The position numbers were made by a program, and so were the translations under genes. 64,000 bases of DNA. Source: Eutreptiella sp. 'Long Island Sound 2002' (lineage: Eukaryota > Euglenozoa > Euglenophyceae > Eutreptiales > Eutreptiaceae). The DNA lies in assembly GCA_964036045.1 (NCBI GenBank), contig OZ038380.1, positions 68,866,186-68,930,185 of the forward strand, given 5' to 3'. Below the pieces are notes generated by a model, which saw only the letters and a program-made list of their open reading frames with translations, was not told where the DNA came from and did not search any database. Of the stretch, positions 22,609-33,454 are shown piece by piece. Position 1 is the first letter of the stretch; each line of letters starts with the position of its first letter.

Positions 22609-23147
22609 CTTTGCGGGAGGGCATTGGTTTGGGTGCAGTGGTTTTGGGATAACATCAGGGTTGAGAGCCGTACGGCCACGGCAGCCAATTGTGAGCAAGA
22701 GAAGGTCGGAAAGAAGGAGGGGAGGTTGAACCTTCGCGATATGAACATGTTGAAAGGTGCTTTGTCCGAGATGGGAGTGCCCACAAAACTTGTGGGTTTG
22801 TGGGCACCCTATGGGCCCACCTTTGGGTGGACCACATGTGGGGGATTGCGAGGGAATGGGGCACCCTGTCCGCATTCAGTGCTTTCGGGGGTGAGGGGAG
22901 GCATCAGTCGGTGAAGAGTGAGACTAGGAAGAGGAGCTTCAAGGGGGGAAGCAAGAAGCGTGGGTCTCGCCTACGGGGGGCACGCCGAGAATTGAGGAAG
23001 GGGTGGGCTGAATTGCTTCGGAACGACAACTTGGACTGGGGGTGGTTTAGCAGGGGGTTCAACGTTTGGCAGCCTTCTTGGACCCGCCAAGAGGCATATG
23101 GGAGTGCCAAGCAGTATTGGGAAAGGGTGATGTGTAAGAAGAAATAG
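22609..23147 (+). pseudogene. Transposase-type C-terminal fragment (second type)
   Basis: Two frames joined by a one-base deletion near 22815. The first contains WFWDNIRVESRTAT and MGVPTKLVGLWAPYGPT. The second contains LWVDHMWGIAREWGTLSAF, FGGEGRHQSVKSETR, SFKGG and LDWGWFSRGF. The pattern of a His-rich helix followed by a Ser/Glu-Gly-x-His-x3-Lys helix and a Gly pair resembles the catalytic-Glu end of DDE transposases with a large insertion, but no superfamily can be named. It lies just downstream of the 2OG oxygenase pseudogene and may belong to the same or a nested element. Confidence 0.4.
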
Positions 23148-23574
23148 TGGGTTTCTCACATGTTTGTCTTACATTCTTACAATTTTGTTGTGCATACTTT
23201 GGTGATTTGGTGGTGGAATACCACTTCGACACGTGTGACCGAACGATTGGAATAATGCAAAGAAAGATCCTTGCAATTGCCTCCATGTTTGCTTGCACAC
23301 ATGGCATGCATGGGACCCGGAATTTGGGTTTGTGTTTGGGTGTGAAGGCAGGGGGGTTAAAAGCAGACGTTTACCTGCATTTTGCGTAGGTGAAAGGAGT
23401 ATTTTGCGTCCCGAGTGAAAGAATACCTCGTAAATAAAAAGGGCAATTTACGCACGCAAAAGGGCCTTTTTAAGCACGCAAAAACGAAGTAAAATACCTG
23501 AAACATAGTACCAGGCCTCGAAAGTACAAGAGAGCACTGCGGGTAGGGGTAGGAGACCACCGCGGGTGTTTCCA
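23148..23574. other. No gene recognised
   Basis: A short AT-rich segment with GTATTTTGCG (about 23398) and an imperfect inverted GTAAAATACC (about 23490). It may be an insertion remnant at the 5' truncation point of the next Ty3 copy. Confidence 0.25.
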
Positions 23575-23678
23575 ACAGCGCCGACAAGAGCAGCCAGAAC
23601 GCCAAGAAGCGCCGCCTCAACTGGTACTCTAAGTGCCTGCAGGCCGCTGGGGTTGAAATGAAGTTCCCTGAAGAGGAA

Positions 23679-23681
23679 TAG
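23679..23681 (+). promoter_or_regulatory. Gag/Pol UAG, candidate readthrough stop
   Basis: GAG GAA TAG GGG GGT GGC TCC, in frame on both sides (KFPEEE before, GGGSKDED after). It matches the sites at 9371-9373 (minus) and 57043-57045. Confidence 0.55.
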
Positions 23682-26600
23682 GGGGGTGGCTCCAAGGATG
23701 AGGATTTGGTTTTCTGGATCACTGTTAAAATTGGTGATCAGGTTTACAGGGCGGTCTTGGACACGGGCGCTACGCTTTCAATCTCGGCCCGCAGACTGCT
23801 AAAGCAAGCCAAGATCCGGATAACCAAAACCGTGGCCATAAGGGTTTGGGGATGGTCGGACCATTCGTTCCCTGGCGGGGTCCATGTGACCGTTTGTCTG
23901 GGCGATGAGCAGGTGGCTCAACACTGCAAAGTGCGTGACACCAACGCCTTTGACATTGTCATAGGCACAGACTTCCTGCGCCGTAACCCCCAGGTGAAAC
24001 TGTTGTCTTTGCAACGTCCCTGTGCCCTTCACTGCGACTTCGGCAGTGGCCTTTTCTCTGCCCCTCTGGAGCCGTCAAATCGAAAAGAATCCGGTGTGCG
24101 CTGCGTGAACCGGTCTTATTGAACTGAAAACTATCAGTTGGTGCGGCTTGTCTTGGAGAATGGACTGGCCGCCCTGTAGGTAGACCTGAATGAAGTTCAG
24201 GTGGAATCGTTCGCGAGTAAGCAGCAGCACATGATGCAGCTCTGTTGCTCGCGGTATCTCAATAACGCCTATCACTTCTATTGGAGACCGATGGGGTCGT
24301 GCTATGCTAGCCCCCCATTCTCTCAACTCGCTAAGGTGCTGACCAAAATCGCGCTTGAAGGACCTAGAGTGATCCTGTGTACCACCGACCGGGGTACCGC
24401 AGGGGCACACGCCTATTGGAGGCGTCTGTTGGACCGTATGACAGTGGCAAGAACCGAACTCCCACATGGTGCAATCTACGTCCCTGAGGACTCTCAGGAG
24501 ACCATACCCGCCCCTGAATGGGGCAGTTTCTTGTTCATCGTAGATGGCTCTCTAAACCCCGTACCAGTGAGTGACCTTGACCAGGTGGTACTCAAGGAGT
24601 TGATGGCCGATAAAAGAAGCCTTATCCTCCTGGATCTTAAGAAAAGATTGGAGTACTCTTGGGTCACCACTACGAGTGGTGAGTGCCCCAATGAGCAAGA
24701 GACCCCACCAGTCTCAACTCCTTTGGCTGATGCTGACGACCGCTTGAGCGATATTGCCAGTCCTATACCCCCGGTTGACCCGGAGGTGCTTACACTGAAG
24801 CACATCGCTTTCTTACCGCAGCTGCTTATGGATGAGGTGGATCTGGGTGAGTCCGCTCATGGCGGGTCTCATGACCAAGCCGTTTTCTCCATGCAGGCCA
24901 CGGATGGCCCCACAGGTTAGGTACCTGGCGCTAAACCCCGATCCAACAACATGCCCCTTCCTTGGTACGACGTACAGGATCTCCAGCAGGTTCTATGGGC
25001 TAAGGCTGAGGGTATCGAACGAAGGACTCGGGGGGACCTCCTCAAGAGGACCTGGAAAACGTGTATATGGTTCGAGGAGGATGATGAAGAGATGACTCTT
25101 CCCGGTTCTCAGGTACCTCTGGTATACTCCCTTCACTATGCCCAGCAGGGTCGCCAGGACTGGGAGGATGAACTACCCCCTGAAACAATGGGGCGTATGA
25201 AGCAAGGGGAAAAGGGGAAGAGCAACCTCCATGCTGAGGAGGATTTCGCTGAGAAACTGGAGAGCATGAACCTTGACCCCCATGTCGGTAAGCTCATCCA
25301 CAAATACCAGGAGGTTTTTGGAGCATTGCCCCAGCCCCTGTCTTGCAAAAAACTGGTCCACATGGACCTCAAACGCAAACCCGAGTTTGATGGGTCTGTG
25401 GTGAGACGGCGTCCGTACTCGCCCCACAAGACCAGATGGATGAGATCGAGCGCCAGATCCAGGCATGCATAGATGCTGGCCTTGTCGAGGAGTATAAACA
25501 CGCTGACTACCCCGGCCATGGTAGCGCTTGTTTTTTGGTGGCTAAAACTGGATCCACTGCCATGCGCTTGGTCGTTGACTACGGAGAGGTCAACAAAAAG
25601 ACCCAGAACCACTCAGGGAGTATCCTCAAAATGGAGAACACCCTAAAGAGAATCGCTAAATGCCAATTCAAAACTAAGATGGACAAGCGTATTGGCTTCT
25701 GGCAAGTAGACCTAACCGGAGCAGCCCAGGAACTGCCCGCCTTTGTCACCCCTAAGGGCCGTGTCCTCCACTGGAGGGTCATGCCCTTCAGTGTCGCGAA
25801 TGGCCCTGCACTCTGTCAGGAGCTGATGAATAAAATCCTATATATCCTCAGACGCATAGCCCTTGTGCAGGAACTTGTTTCCCGGGGGGCTGAGACGGAG
25901 GCACACATCGATGACGTGAGCCTGGGTACTAATACCCAGGAGGATCATATCCTCCTTCTACAAGAGTTTTTCACCGTCTGTGAGCAGGACCATCTCCGCA
26001 TCAAACTCGAGAAATCTGAGTTCATGCGCGAGGACATGGAATACCTAGGTTATGACGTTGGGTATGGCTGGTGGAACCCAGCCCCATCAGATACGTGACG
26101 ACCCTAAGAAGGGTCTGCACGACGTGCAGAGTTTTATTGGCGCCTGGAATTTTTATCGGCGCCATATCCACAATTTTACATATTCATCAGCCCCCGTGAC
26201 TCACCTTATAAAAAAGACCAACCCATCCATGCGCACTGCTGGTGTACTGGAGAGTTGGAGTCTGAGAGACTACCAGGCAGAGTACCAATGCGTACTCAGC
26301 TCCCTCAGTGATGGCCTAGAAGCACGCCTGATAGACGGCGACCGTTGGTATAAAGATAACCAATATCTGTACTATGAAGACCGTATAGTGGTGCCCGAGG
26401 CACGACTGGATGGTTGCCTACAGTGGGCCGATCTCAGTTCAGGGCGCACAGGGTGCAACAGCTCTGTTTACTTTTTCAGGGACCATTTCTATTCCCCACT
26501 AACCTGTGTTGAACTACGTGCTCGCATGCAGTCCATAGTGGACTCCTGTGGCTCACGCCCGCAAACAGAGCGAAGAACGTGACCGGGGATGTTCTCCAGT
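23682..26600 (+). pseudogene. pol: Protease, methyltransferase-like domain, RT and start of integrase, Ty3 family 2 copy 2
   Basis: One frame holds protease (VLDTGATLSISARRLL, IGTDFLRRNP), a methyltransferase-like domain (QVESFASKQQHMMQL, CYASPPFSQLAKVLTKI, YWRRLLDRM) and the linker, up to about 25430. RT follows in a shifted frame (LVVDYGEVN, TKMDKRIGFWQVDL, HIDDVSLG). Stops: TGA near 24120, TAG 24177-24179 where copy 3 has CAG, and TAG 24918-24920. A small deletion and frameshift lie at about 26095. After NFTYSSAPVTHLIKKTNP the sequence jumps to the integrase N-terminal region (YYEDRIVVPEARLDGCLQW), so the RNase H domain is deleted. YVDFIDGLPK at about 26635-26664 carries the first integrase aspartate. 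Confidence 0.88.
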
Positions 26601-26665
26601 CTGCCCATCCCCTACTGAGCTACTTCTCTGTTGTACGTGGATTTCATCGACGGTCTGCCTAAGTT

Positions 26666-27520
26666 CTTAGGCGGCCGAAGCAGGTACACTTTTGTACCGG
26701 GGTCGTTAGAAAAATGAACAGAAAAATACGGTCGGTAAATTGTAGCAAATACGCACTTTCTTTGTCAACAATTTTTGGAAGCGGGACAGGGTCTCAAAAA
26801 AGTCAGTTTTTCAACAAGGCTGTGGAAAAGGGGTGCTTTTTCACACTTCCTCATCAGTGATTGGGAGGCCTCGCAATCCAAAAATCATTTTTGTTGGAAA
26901 ATGAAGCTATTTGCCCATATTTTGGATTGCGAGGCCTCACAAAACACTCAGTTGGAATGTGCAAAAGCACCCCATTTCAACAATACGTGGTTGCTGTTCA
27001 GCTTGTACACAGTGGAGCTACCAATATAAATAGGTGTACTTCTAAATATGCATTCTGAAAATGGGGGTAAAATAGCCAAATTACCAAGTTTGAAATGCGG
27101 GGCCTCACATTCCAACTCAGAATGAGGGTAATTCAAGGGTAATACCTACATTTTCAACTTGGATTGCGAGGCCTCGCAATACAAATTGAAAATGGCATCA
27201 TTTAACTACATTATTCAGTCAGTGACCATGAAAAGGCTAAAAAAAATCATGACAAAACGTTGTGAGGTACGAAATTAAAAACGTAGGGCATGTATATCAC
27301 AATACCGCAGACTTTGGGCCTCTACCAGAAAAATGTAGGTAATTTGCCAAATCCGGCATATGTTTTTTTTGGCCGAAAACATTCATTTTTGGGGGTAATT
27401 GGACCAAAGAGCTGACTGCTTAAAATTTTTCTCGGCAAAACGTAGGTACATGAGGCAAATTACCTAGTCAAAATTTGCAGACACCCGGGTACAAAAGTGT
27501 GCCTGTTTCAGCCGCCTAAG
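26666..27520. mobile_element. MITE inserted in the integrase of Ty3 family 2 copy 2
   Basis: Terminal inverted repeats of about 37 bp: CTTAGGCGGCCGAAGCAGG at 26666 and the reverse complement of GCCTGTTTCAGCCGCCTAAG ending at 27520, extending inward through ACACTTTTGTACC. Flanks AAGTT (26661-26665) and AAGCT (27521-27525) may be a degenerate 5-bp target duplication. Inside are a perfect 18-bp palindrome ATTGCGAGGCCTCGCAAT (27163-27180) and inverted copies of CCTCGCAATCC (26868-26883 versus 26920-26934). No coding capacity. Confidence 0.8.
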
Positions 27521-28672
27521 AAGCTTGGTGGTTATGACAGTTCTCTGCTTGTCATCTGCGGTGTGACCCTTTTCACCCGTGCGTTTCCCTGCAACAAAAA
27601 GATCAAAAGGGAACAGACTGTGAAAATTTTGGTTGAACAATGGTTCGAACACTATGGGGCACCTAAGGAGGTGCACTCTGACAAGGACGTACGTATCTGG
27701 AGTGACACTGGATGGCACAAGCGAGTACTGGACGCCCTGAATGTCCATGTGACCACAGGTGTGCCTTACACTCACACTTCTAACCCTCTGAGCGAGAGAC
27801 AGAACCGTGTGTTGGAGCAAAACCTGAGGATTCTGATGGAACAAGAGCGTACCAAAGATTGGGTACGCCTGTTACCCTGGGCTGTCCTAACCATGAACTC
27901 TCAGGAGAGTTCCCCAACTGGCTATAACCCCCACGAGCTGTTCCATCGGGGGCATCCTGCGTGTTTCTTCAAAACCCCTTTTCCAGAGGACTACAAGGGG
28001 CTTGTAGGGGACTGGCTGGAAAACAGGCAGGACCTGGCTAACCTGGCTAGAGGTAACCTGAAACACGTTCGAGCACGTGAGTTAACTAGGCGGAACCGCA
28101 CGAGACGACCTGCCACCCTCAAGGTAGGGGACCTTGTGGTGGTACACCACTCGCGATTGCCCACGTGGCCCCGCAACTGTTTGCGGGACCCTTACTTTGG
28201 GCCTTACCGCATTATAAAGATAGATGGATCTAGCATCCATGTGAGGTGCAGTCCCTGCCTAGGTGGAGAGCTGCTGTGGGCACCTCAGCAGCTGAGACAT
28301 TACCACTCGCCTGACGAACTGTCCTGGGACGGGTGGCGTCTGTCTGGCAGAGAGGTTGAGCGCATGAACGTAGAGAACGCTTCCAACCCTGAGGAAGCAG
28401 ACGAACTCGAGGAAATGACTGCCGATGAGATGGCAGTCGATGGCTACTACGTAGTTGCAGGTATTGCACGCCACGAGTATAAACAGTGCTGGAAATTCCT
28501 TACCCTGTGGGACGGATATGGGCTATCTGAGGCAACCTGGCAGCCTATGTCTGCCTTCATACAGCCAGATGGGAGTATCAACCCCATCTTTCGTTCCTAC
28601 CTCGTTGGGAACAACGAGGGACAGCTACTAACCCGTGCTGAGACTCTGTCCCAGCGTAAGAAGAAAAACTAA
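27521..28672 (+). pseudogene. Integrase core and chromodomain-like C-terminus, Ty3 family 2 copy 2
   Basis: A 3' frame that continues integrase after the MITE: LLVICGVTLFTRAFPCNKK, HSDKDVRIW with the second aspartate, and LSERQNRVLEQNL with the glutamate. Then a GPY/F-like segment (RDPYFGPYRIIKIDGSSIHV) and a chromodomain-like end (DGYYVVAGIARHEYK, FLTLWDGYGLSEATWQP) with a basic tail. Together with the DFI motif left of the MITE these give the DDE triad of a Ty3 integrase. This frame has no internal stop. Confidence 0.87.
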
Positions 28673-28984
28673 TCTCCTTGTGCCTATTTATTTGTTGTGC
28701 CTGACCGAACTGAGGAGGTTGCAAGCTTCAGGGGGCGGTGGTATACCCCAGACATCCCCTCCTCCCTTTGGGAGGCTCCTTCAGGCCACTCCTGCAGGAG
28801 TATTGGCTCCGCCCGGAGGTACACTTCCCTGTCATCAAGAGAGAAGCATCACTGAGGATCATCGGAACACCACCACGCCGCTTATCTTGTTTGCAGCCCA
28901 ATGGTCGGTGAGCAGGGTTGGGATTAGCGATCGTTTCGCGACTGAACGATCGTTTGTTTGTTACTCTTAGGGAAATTTATTAAC
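28673..28984. other. Ty3 3' end: polypurine tract and possible LTR remnant
   Basis: GGAGGTTGCAAGCTTCAGGGGGCGGTGG (about 28714-28741, only partly purine) could include the polypurine tract. The following 200 bp show no similarity to the LTR-like repeat at 11.6, 51.5 or 54.0 kb. The satellite begins at about 28985. Confidence 0.3.
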
Positions 28985-30560
28985 AAACAGTGTGCAAGCG
29001 GAGCGCGCAGACAAACACACACACACCCCAACACCCCAGCCAGGGGTGGCGGGGCGCAGCCGAAACGCGAGCCCAAGGACACACACCCACACCGCACACC
29101 CAAGCCAAGAAATGCGGGGTACAAGCGGAGCGAGCAAACAAACACACACACACCGCAACACTGCAGCCAGGAGTGGCAGCGCGTAGCCGAAACCCGAGCC
29201 CAAACACACACACCCACACCGCACACCCCAGCCAGGAGTGGCGGTGCGCAGCCGAAACGCGAGCCCAAGGACACACACCCACACCGCACACCCAAGCGGG
29301 GAGATGCGGGGTACAAGCGGAGCGAGCAAACAAACACACACACACCCCAACTCCCCAGCCAGGAGTGGCGGGGCGCAGCCGAAACCCGAGCCCAAGCACA
29401 CACACCCACACCGCACACCCCAGCAAGGAGTGGCGGGGTACAAGCGGAGTGCACACACAAAAACACACACACCGCAACACCGCAGCCAGGAGTGGAGGGG
29501 CGCAGCCGAAACCCGAGCCCAAGCAGACACAGCCACACCGCAGACCCCATCCAGGAGTGGCGGGGTACAAGCGGAGCACGCACATGAATAGACACACACC
29601 CCAACACCCCAGCCAGGAGTGGCGGGACGCAGCCCTAACACGAGCCCAAGCACACGATCCCGCACCGCAAGCCGCAGCCAGGAGTGGCAGGGGACCAAGC
29701 GGAGAGTGCACACAGACACACACACACCCCAACACCCCAGCCAGGAGTGGCGGCGCGCAGCTGAAACCCGAGCCCAAGCACACACACCCACACCGCACAG
29801 AACAGCCAAGAGTGGCGGAGTACAAGCGGAGCGCGCACACAAACACACACACACCCCAACACCCCAGCTGGGAGTGGCGGGGCGCAGCCGAAACCCGAGC
29901 CCAAGCACACACACCCACACAGCACACCCCAGCCAGGAGTGGCTGGGTACAATCGGAGCGGGCACACAAACAGACACAGACCCCAGCACTCCAGCCAGGA
30001 GTGGCGGGACGCAGCCGAAAATTGAGCCCAAGCACACACACCTGCACCGCACGCCTCAGCCAGGAGTGGCAGGAGACCAAGCGGAGCGCCCACACAGACA
30101 CACAAACACCTCAACACCCCAGCCTGGAGCGGCGGGGCGCAACCGAATCCCGAGTCCAAACACACACACCCACGCCGCACACCCTGGCCAGTGTTGGCGG
30201 GGTACAAGCGGAGCACCCACACAAACACACACACACACCCCAACACCCCAGCCAGAAGTGGCGGGGCGCAGCCGAAACGCGAGCCGAAACACACACACCC
30301 ACACCGCACACTCCAGCCAGGACCGGCGGGGCACAAGCAGAGGGCATACACAAACACACACACACCCCAACACCCCAGCCAGGAGTGGCGGGGCGCAGCC
30401 GGAACCCGAGTCCAAACACACACACCCACGCCGCAGACCCCAGCCAGGAGTGGCGGGGTAGAAGCGGAGCGGGCACACAGGCACGCACACACCCCAACAG
30501 CCCAGCCAGGAGTGGCGGGGCGCCGCCGCAACCCGGCCCCAAGCACACACACGTTACCGC
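28985..30560. repeat. CA-rich satellite with higher-order organisation
   Basis: About twelve copies of a ~127-bp unit. Each consists of two related ~63-bp halves: one starts ACAAGCGGAGCG, the other GCAGCCGAAACCCGAGCCC, and both continue into CACACACACCC and CCAGCCAGGAGTGGCGGGG. One copy near 29125-29310 has an extra half-unit (spacing about 191). All reading frames are nearly open on both strands because the units lack stops. These frames are not genes. Confidence 0.92.
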
Positions 30561-31430
30561 GAAACCAAAACCCAAACACAGGCACCACACAACAGTACGA
30601 AACCCAGTGTCCATAGCCCGGGCACTGTCGCAGCCGGTGCCATGCAGGTGACCCGCCGGAACGAGATCCGGAGCGCGGGGGTAAGGCTGCATCTTAAGGG
30701 CTGCGCTGCTTTGGGACTTGAGGCGGGGCGTGCGGCACCCAAGCAGCTCGGAACCCCAATACCAAGAACATGCATGCATGCCTTGGGAACAGGATACGCC
30801 AGGAAGTGCGGTGAACCCCTAGGGTTCCGTTCAAGGGAGGGGAGATGCGCAAACATGGGGGCACACCCTCCCAGCGAGACAAGTACGTCACGCTGGCGGC
30901 GATCAGCCCTCCCGGTGTTGCCCGGGGCCGCTTTGTTGGGGGCCACGAACCAGGTCTAGCGGGATGTAAGTCGCCTCCCCTCTTCAAGCGCGGTGCCTCT
31001 TCTTGTTCGTCACAGCGGCAACGCCAGCGGGAACCATGGGGCGCCTCTCCATGACCGAGTGCACCTACCTACCTCCTTTGGACAAACGACGTCCCGCAGG
31101 CCCCTGCTGCAGCGCGACACTCGCGCTTCCTGCGTGGTTTCGCCAATGTTTTGCGTTGTCAGTGCCTATGAACTGACGATTTTAAGAAGCACACGATTTC
31201 AAAAACCACAGGTACAGAAAATTGGTGCATGCAGGAAAATGCATACACTACAGACCGTTTTTAAAACATGTTCATTGTTTCACAAGCGTGTCTGCAAGAG
31301 TCTGCAAGCAAACATGAAGAAGCAGCATAAGCCGCTGATAGGCACACCCAAAGGTCGGAAAGTGACCAGATCAACGCATCCTGCAAGATAAGTTCACCAA
31401 AAGAAGGCCTGAGTGCCGACGTGAGACCAA
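30561..31430. other. No gene recognised
   Basis: GC-rich in its first half. Frames exist on both strands but show no domain. No inverted repeats were noticed. Confidence 0.3.
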
Positions 31431-31760
31431 GAATCAGCCAATGACAGATCTTGAAGATCAGGTTCGACCTGAGAAGTGACTGGCGCGTCACCGCAGACAT
31501 ACCTGACGGTATATACCCTATTGCCTGTCACTGTTGTGGCGGAACGTGTCGAGTTGAACGCCCACGTGCGAACAACAATCAGCCAATGACAGATTATGAA
31601 GATCAAGTTCGACCTGAGAAGTGACTGGCACGTCGCCGGAGACATACCTGAAGGTATATGCCCTACGGCCTGTCACTGCTTTGGTGGAACGTGTGGAGTT
31701 GAGCGCCGAGCAGAGCGCTCAGGTGCAATCGGAAATCAGGGAATGACAGATTCCAACGAA
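31431..31760. repeat. Tandem duplication of about 145-156 bp
   Basis: AATCAGCCAATGACAGAT recurs at about 31432 and 31577, with a degraded third start at 31733. The units share TTCGACCTGAGAAGTGACTGG, GACATACCTGA-GGTATAT and CCTGTCACTG. Confidence 0.75.
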
Positions 31761-31778
31761 CAGGTCTGAGCAGAACAC

Positions 31779-33133
31779 TTAGTCCTCCGCGCCCTCCTTG
31801 TCGGAAACCTCATCAGTAGACTCACGATAACCTGTGCAACGAAGCCTGCGCAATGCGCGGAGGTTCTGGTAAACAAACACCAGTTTGATAACTTTGTCAT
31901 TGTAGAGCCTATTGCGATTCTTGCTGTGTAGAAACCCAAAGATGGACCAGTTGCGCTTAGCACCAGAGGTCACACAGGTAAGAGAAAACACAACATCATG
32001 CAGCTCAGGCACGCCACCATCCCAGAGGTCCCACCAACTGAGCCCACTGCCCTTTGTAGCTTCCTCTGTCCACAAAAGAGAATCTGAAAAGTCACCACAC
32101 TTAAGCCGATAGTGCTGAAGCTGTAGCAAGGCCGTAAAGGCCTTAACACCAGCAAAAGCATGCAGAACAGTGCAGAGATCCTTCGGCAGTTCTGAACACT
32201 GCCAATTTGCTGTGGTGTGCAACTGACGATTGCAAGGTATGCTACAGAGTACACAGGCTGGTGCAGAAACTTCCACCTGTCAATCACGCAGGTATGCAAG
32301 TGCTTAAGATCACTGGCTGACAACTTCATTATTTGGGCTGGAGCCCAGTTTTCCACGTGCACTTGGAACTGCAGAATATCGTCATACACCCACTTTACGT
32401 AACCTGGCCCATCAGTGCTTGCGCGACGCATTATCTTCCACAGTGGTCTCAGCAAGCTAGGAAACATCTCCATTTGAAGCCACGGGTCTGGATGCAACAC
32501 CGTGTCCCTGAGATCAGTGTCCTCTGCGAGCCATTCAGGGCCCACGACTGCAGCCTGCAGGGCTGCCTTGTTCTTCAATACCCAACGGACTATGATGAGG
32601 CGGCTGCGCATTCTTGTTTCTGCAAGTAGTGGAGCTGGGGTTCGCTTCATGTATAGCGCCAGCTGCTTATCATCCACCAGATCTCTCGGCCGAGTCCTGT
32701 TCTTGAAGCCCTTCGCAATGAGCACTGCAGTGTCAGCAGCATTCTTCGTGGGACCAATCTTCAGCATGTACTTGAACAACAAAGAATAGGAATGCAGGAC
32801 ACAGCCAATGTTTGTGAGGTAGCCCATCTCCTCCTTGTTTTTGCAGTCCAGTACAAAATTTGCAGCACTACTGACACTGGCATTCTCCTGCACTATTGTA
32901 GTAAGCTGGCTGCCGACGTTCAAGCTCTTGTAGATCTGCTTTGCCTCCACCAGTATTTGGGCCGCATATTCAGCATCTTTCTTCACTAGTTTAGGATACT
33001 CGGCATGCATGAAAACGGTGCCCTTCCTGCCAGTAATAGTGTAATTGAGCTCAGTTGTGGGTTCTAATATTCGACCAACCATCAGTGGCCATTGTTGTGT
33101 AATCATCGTTCGCAAAGTATTCTTTGAACACAC
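31779..33133 (-). pseudogene. hAT-family transposase, C-terminal two thirds
   Basis: Two overlapping frames (33133-31970 and 32276-31779) joined by a frameshift near 32215. The first has GCVLHSYSLLFKYMLKI, PAPLLAETRMRSRLIIVRW (the conserved AETRF-like motif of hAT DUF659-type enzymes), WLQMEMFPSLLRPL and DRWKFLHQPVYSVAYL. The second has WWDLWDGGVPELHDVVF, CVTSGAKRNWSIFGFLHSK and RNRLYNDKVIKLVFVYQNLR, the C-terminal hAT dimerisation block. hAT enzymes are cut-and-paste transposases. The N-terminal BED-type finger lies at 36.5-37.0 kb on the same strand. Confidence 0.85.
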
Positions 33134-33454
33134 AAAAGAGTCGCGCGTTCCTTAGCCATGTAATCAACAGAGAAAGTAACCAAAGCCCATTTTCCCACCA
33201 ATTCATATTATTTTAACAAAACGATGAAGTCCGCTTTAATTTCAAACGATTCCAAGCATTTGAATCAAAAAAGTCTCCAGTCACTGCAGATTTTTGAAAG
33301 TATCGCAGAATCCAGTCGCCAGATGTGCTCCGCGCTAGCACACCTTTTACCAGACCATTTGCAATACAATAAAACCGGACCTTTCATCGCAAACAAGGAA
33401 TCATAAACAAAACAGGCGACCGCGCCGCCACGTTTAGCAACACCACTTAATGAC
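33134..33454. other. No gene recognised
   Basis: AT-rich stretch between hAT and the plus-strand frames. The upstream part of the hAT coding region could include an intron here. Confidence 0.3.

Larger units (their letters stand above)
23575..28672 (+). mobile_element. Ty3 family 2, copy 2 (5'-truncated, RNase H deleted, MITE inserted)
   Basis: Starts within the Gag tail (KKRRLNW, then LQAAGVEMKFPEEE) and runs to the end of integrase/chromodomain at 28672. LTR, primer site, capsid and nucleocapsid are missing. Compared with copy 1 it has lost RNase H, and an 855-bp MITE lies inside integrase. Confidence 0.85.

Noticed and set aside
28985-30560. CRISPR array
   Set aside because: Units are tandem and lack unique spacers; the window is eukaryotic. 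The 30-bp array at 39.9-40.3 kb is rejected for the same reason.
28958-30651. Very long open frames on both strands (up to 553 codons)
   Set aside because: They follow the 63/127-bp satellite unit, are open in nearly all six frames and encode only THTPTPQ- or CVCLGS-type repeats.
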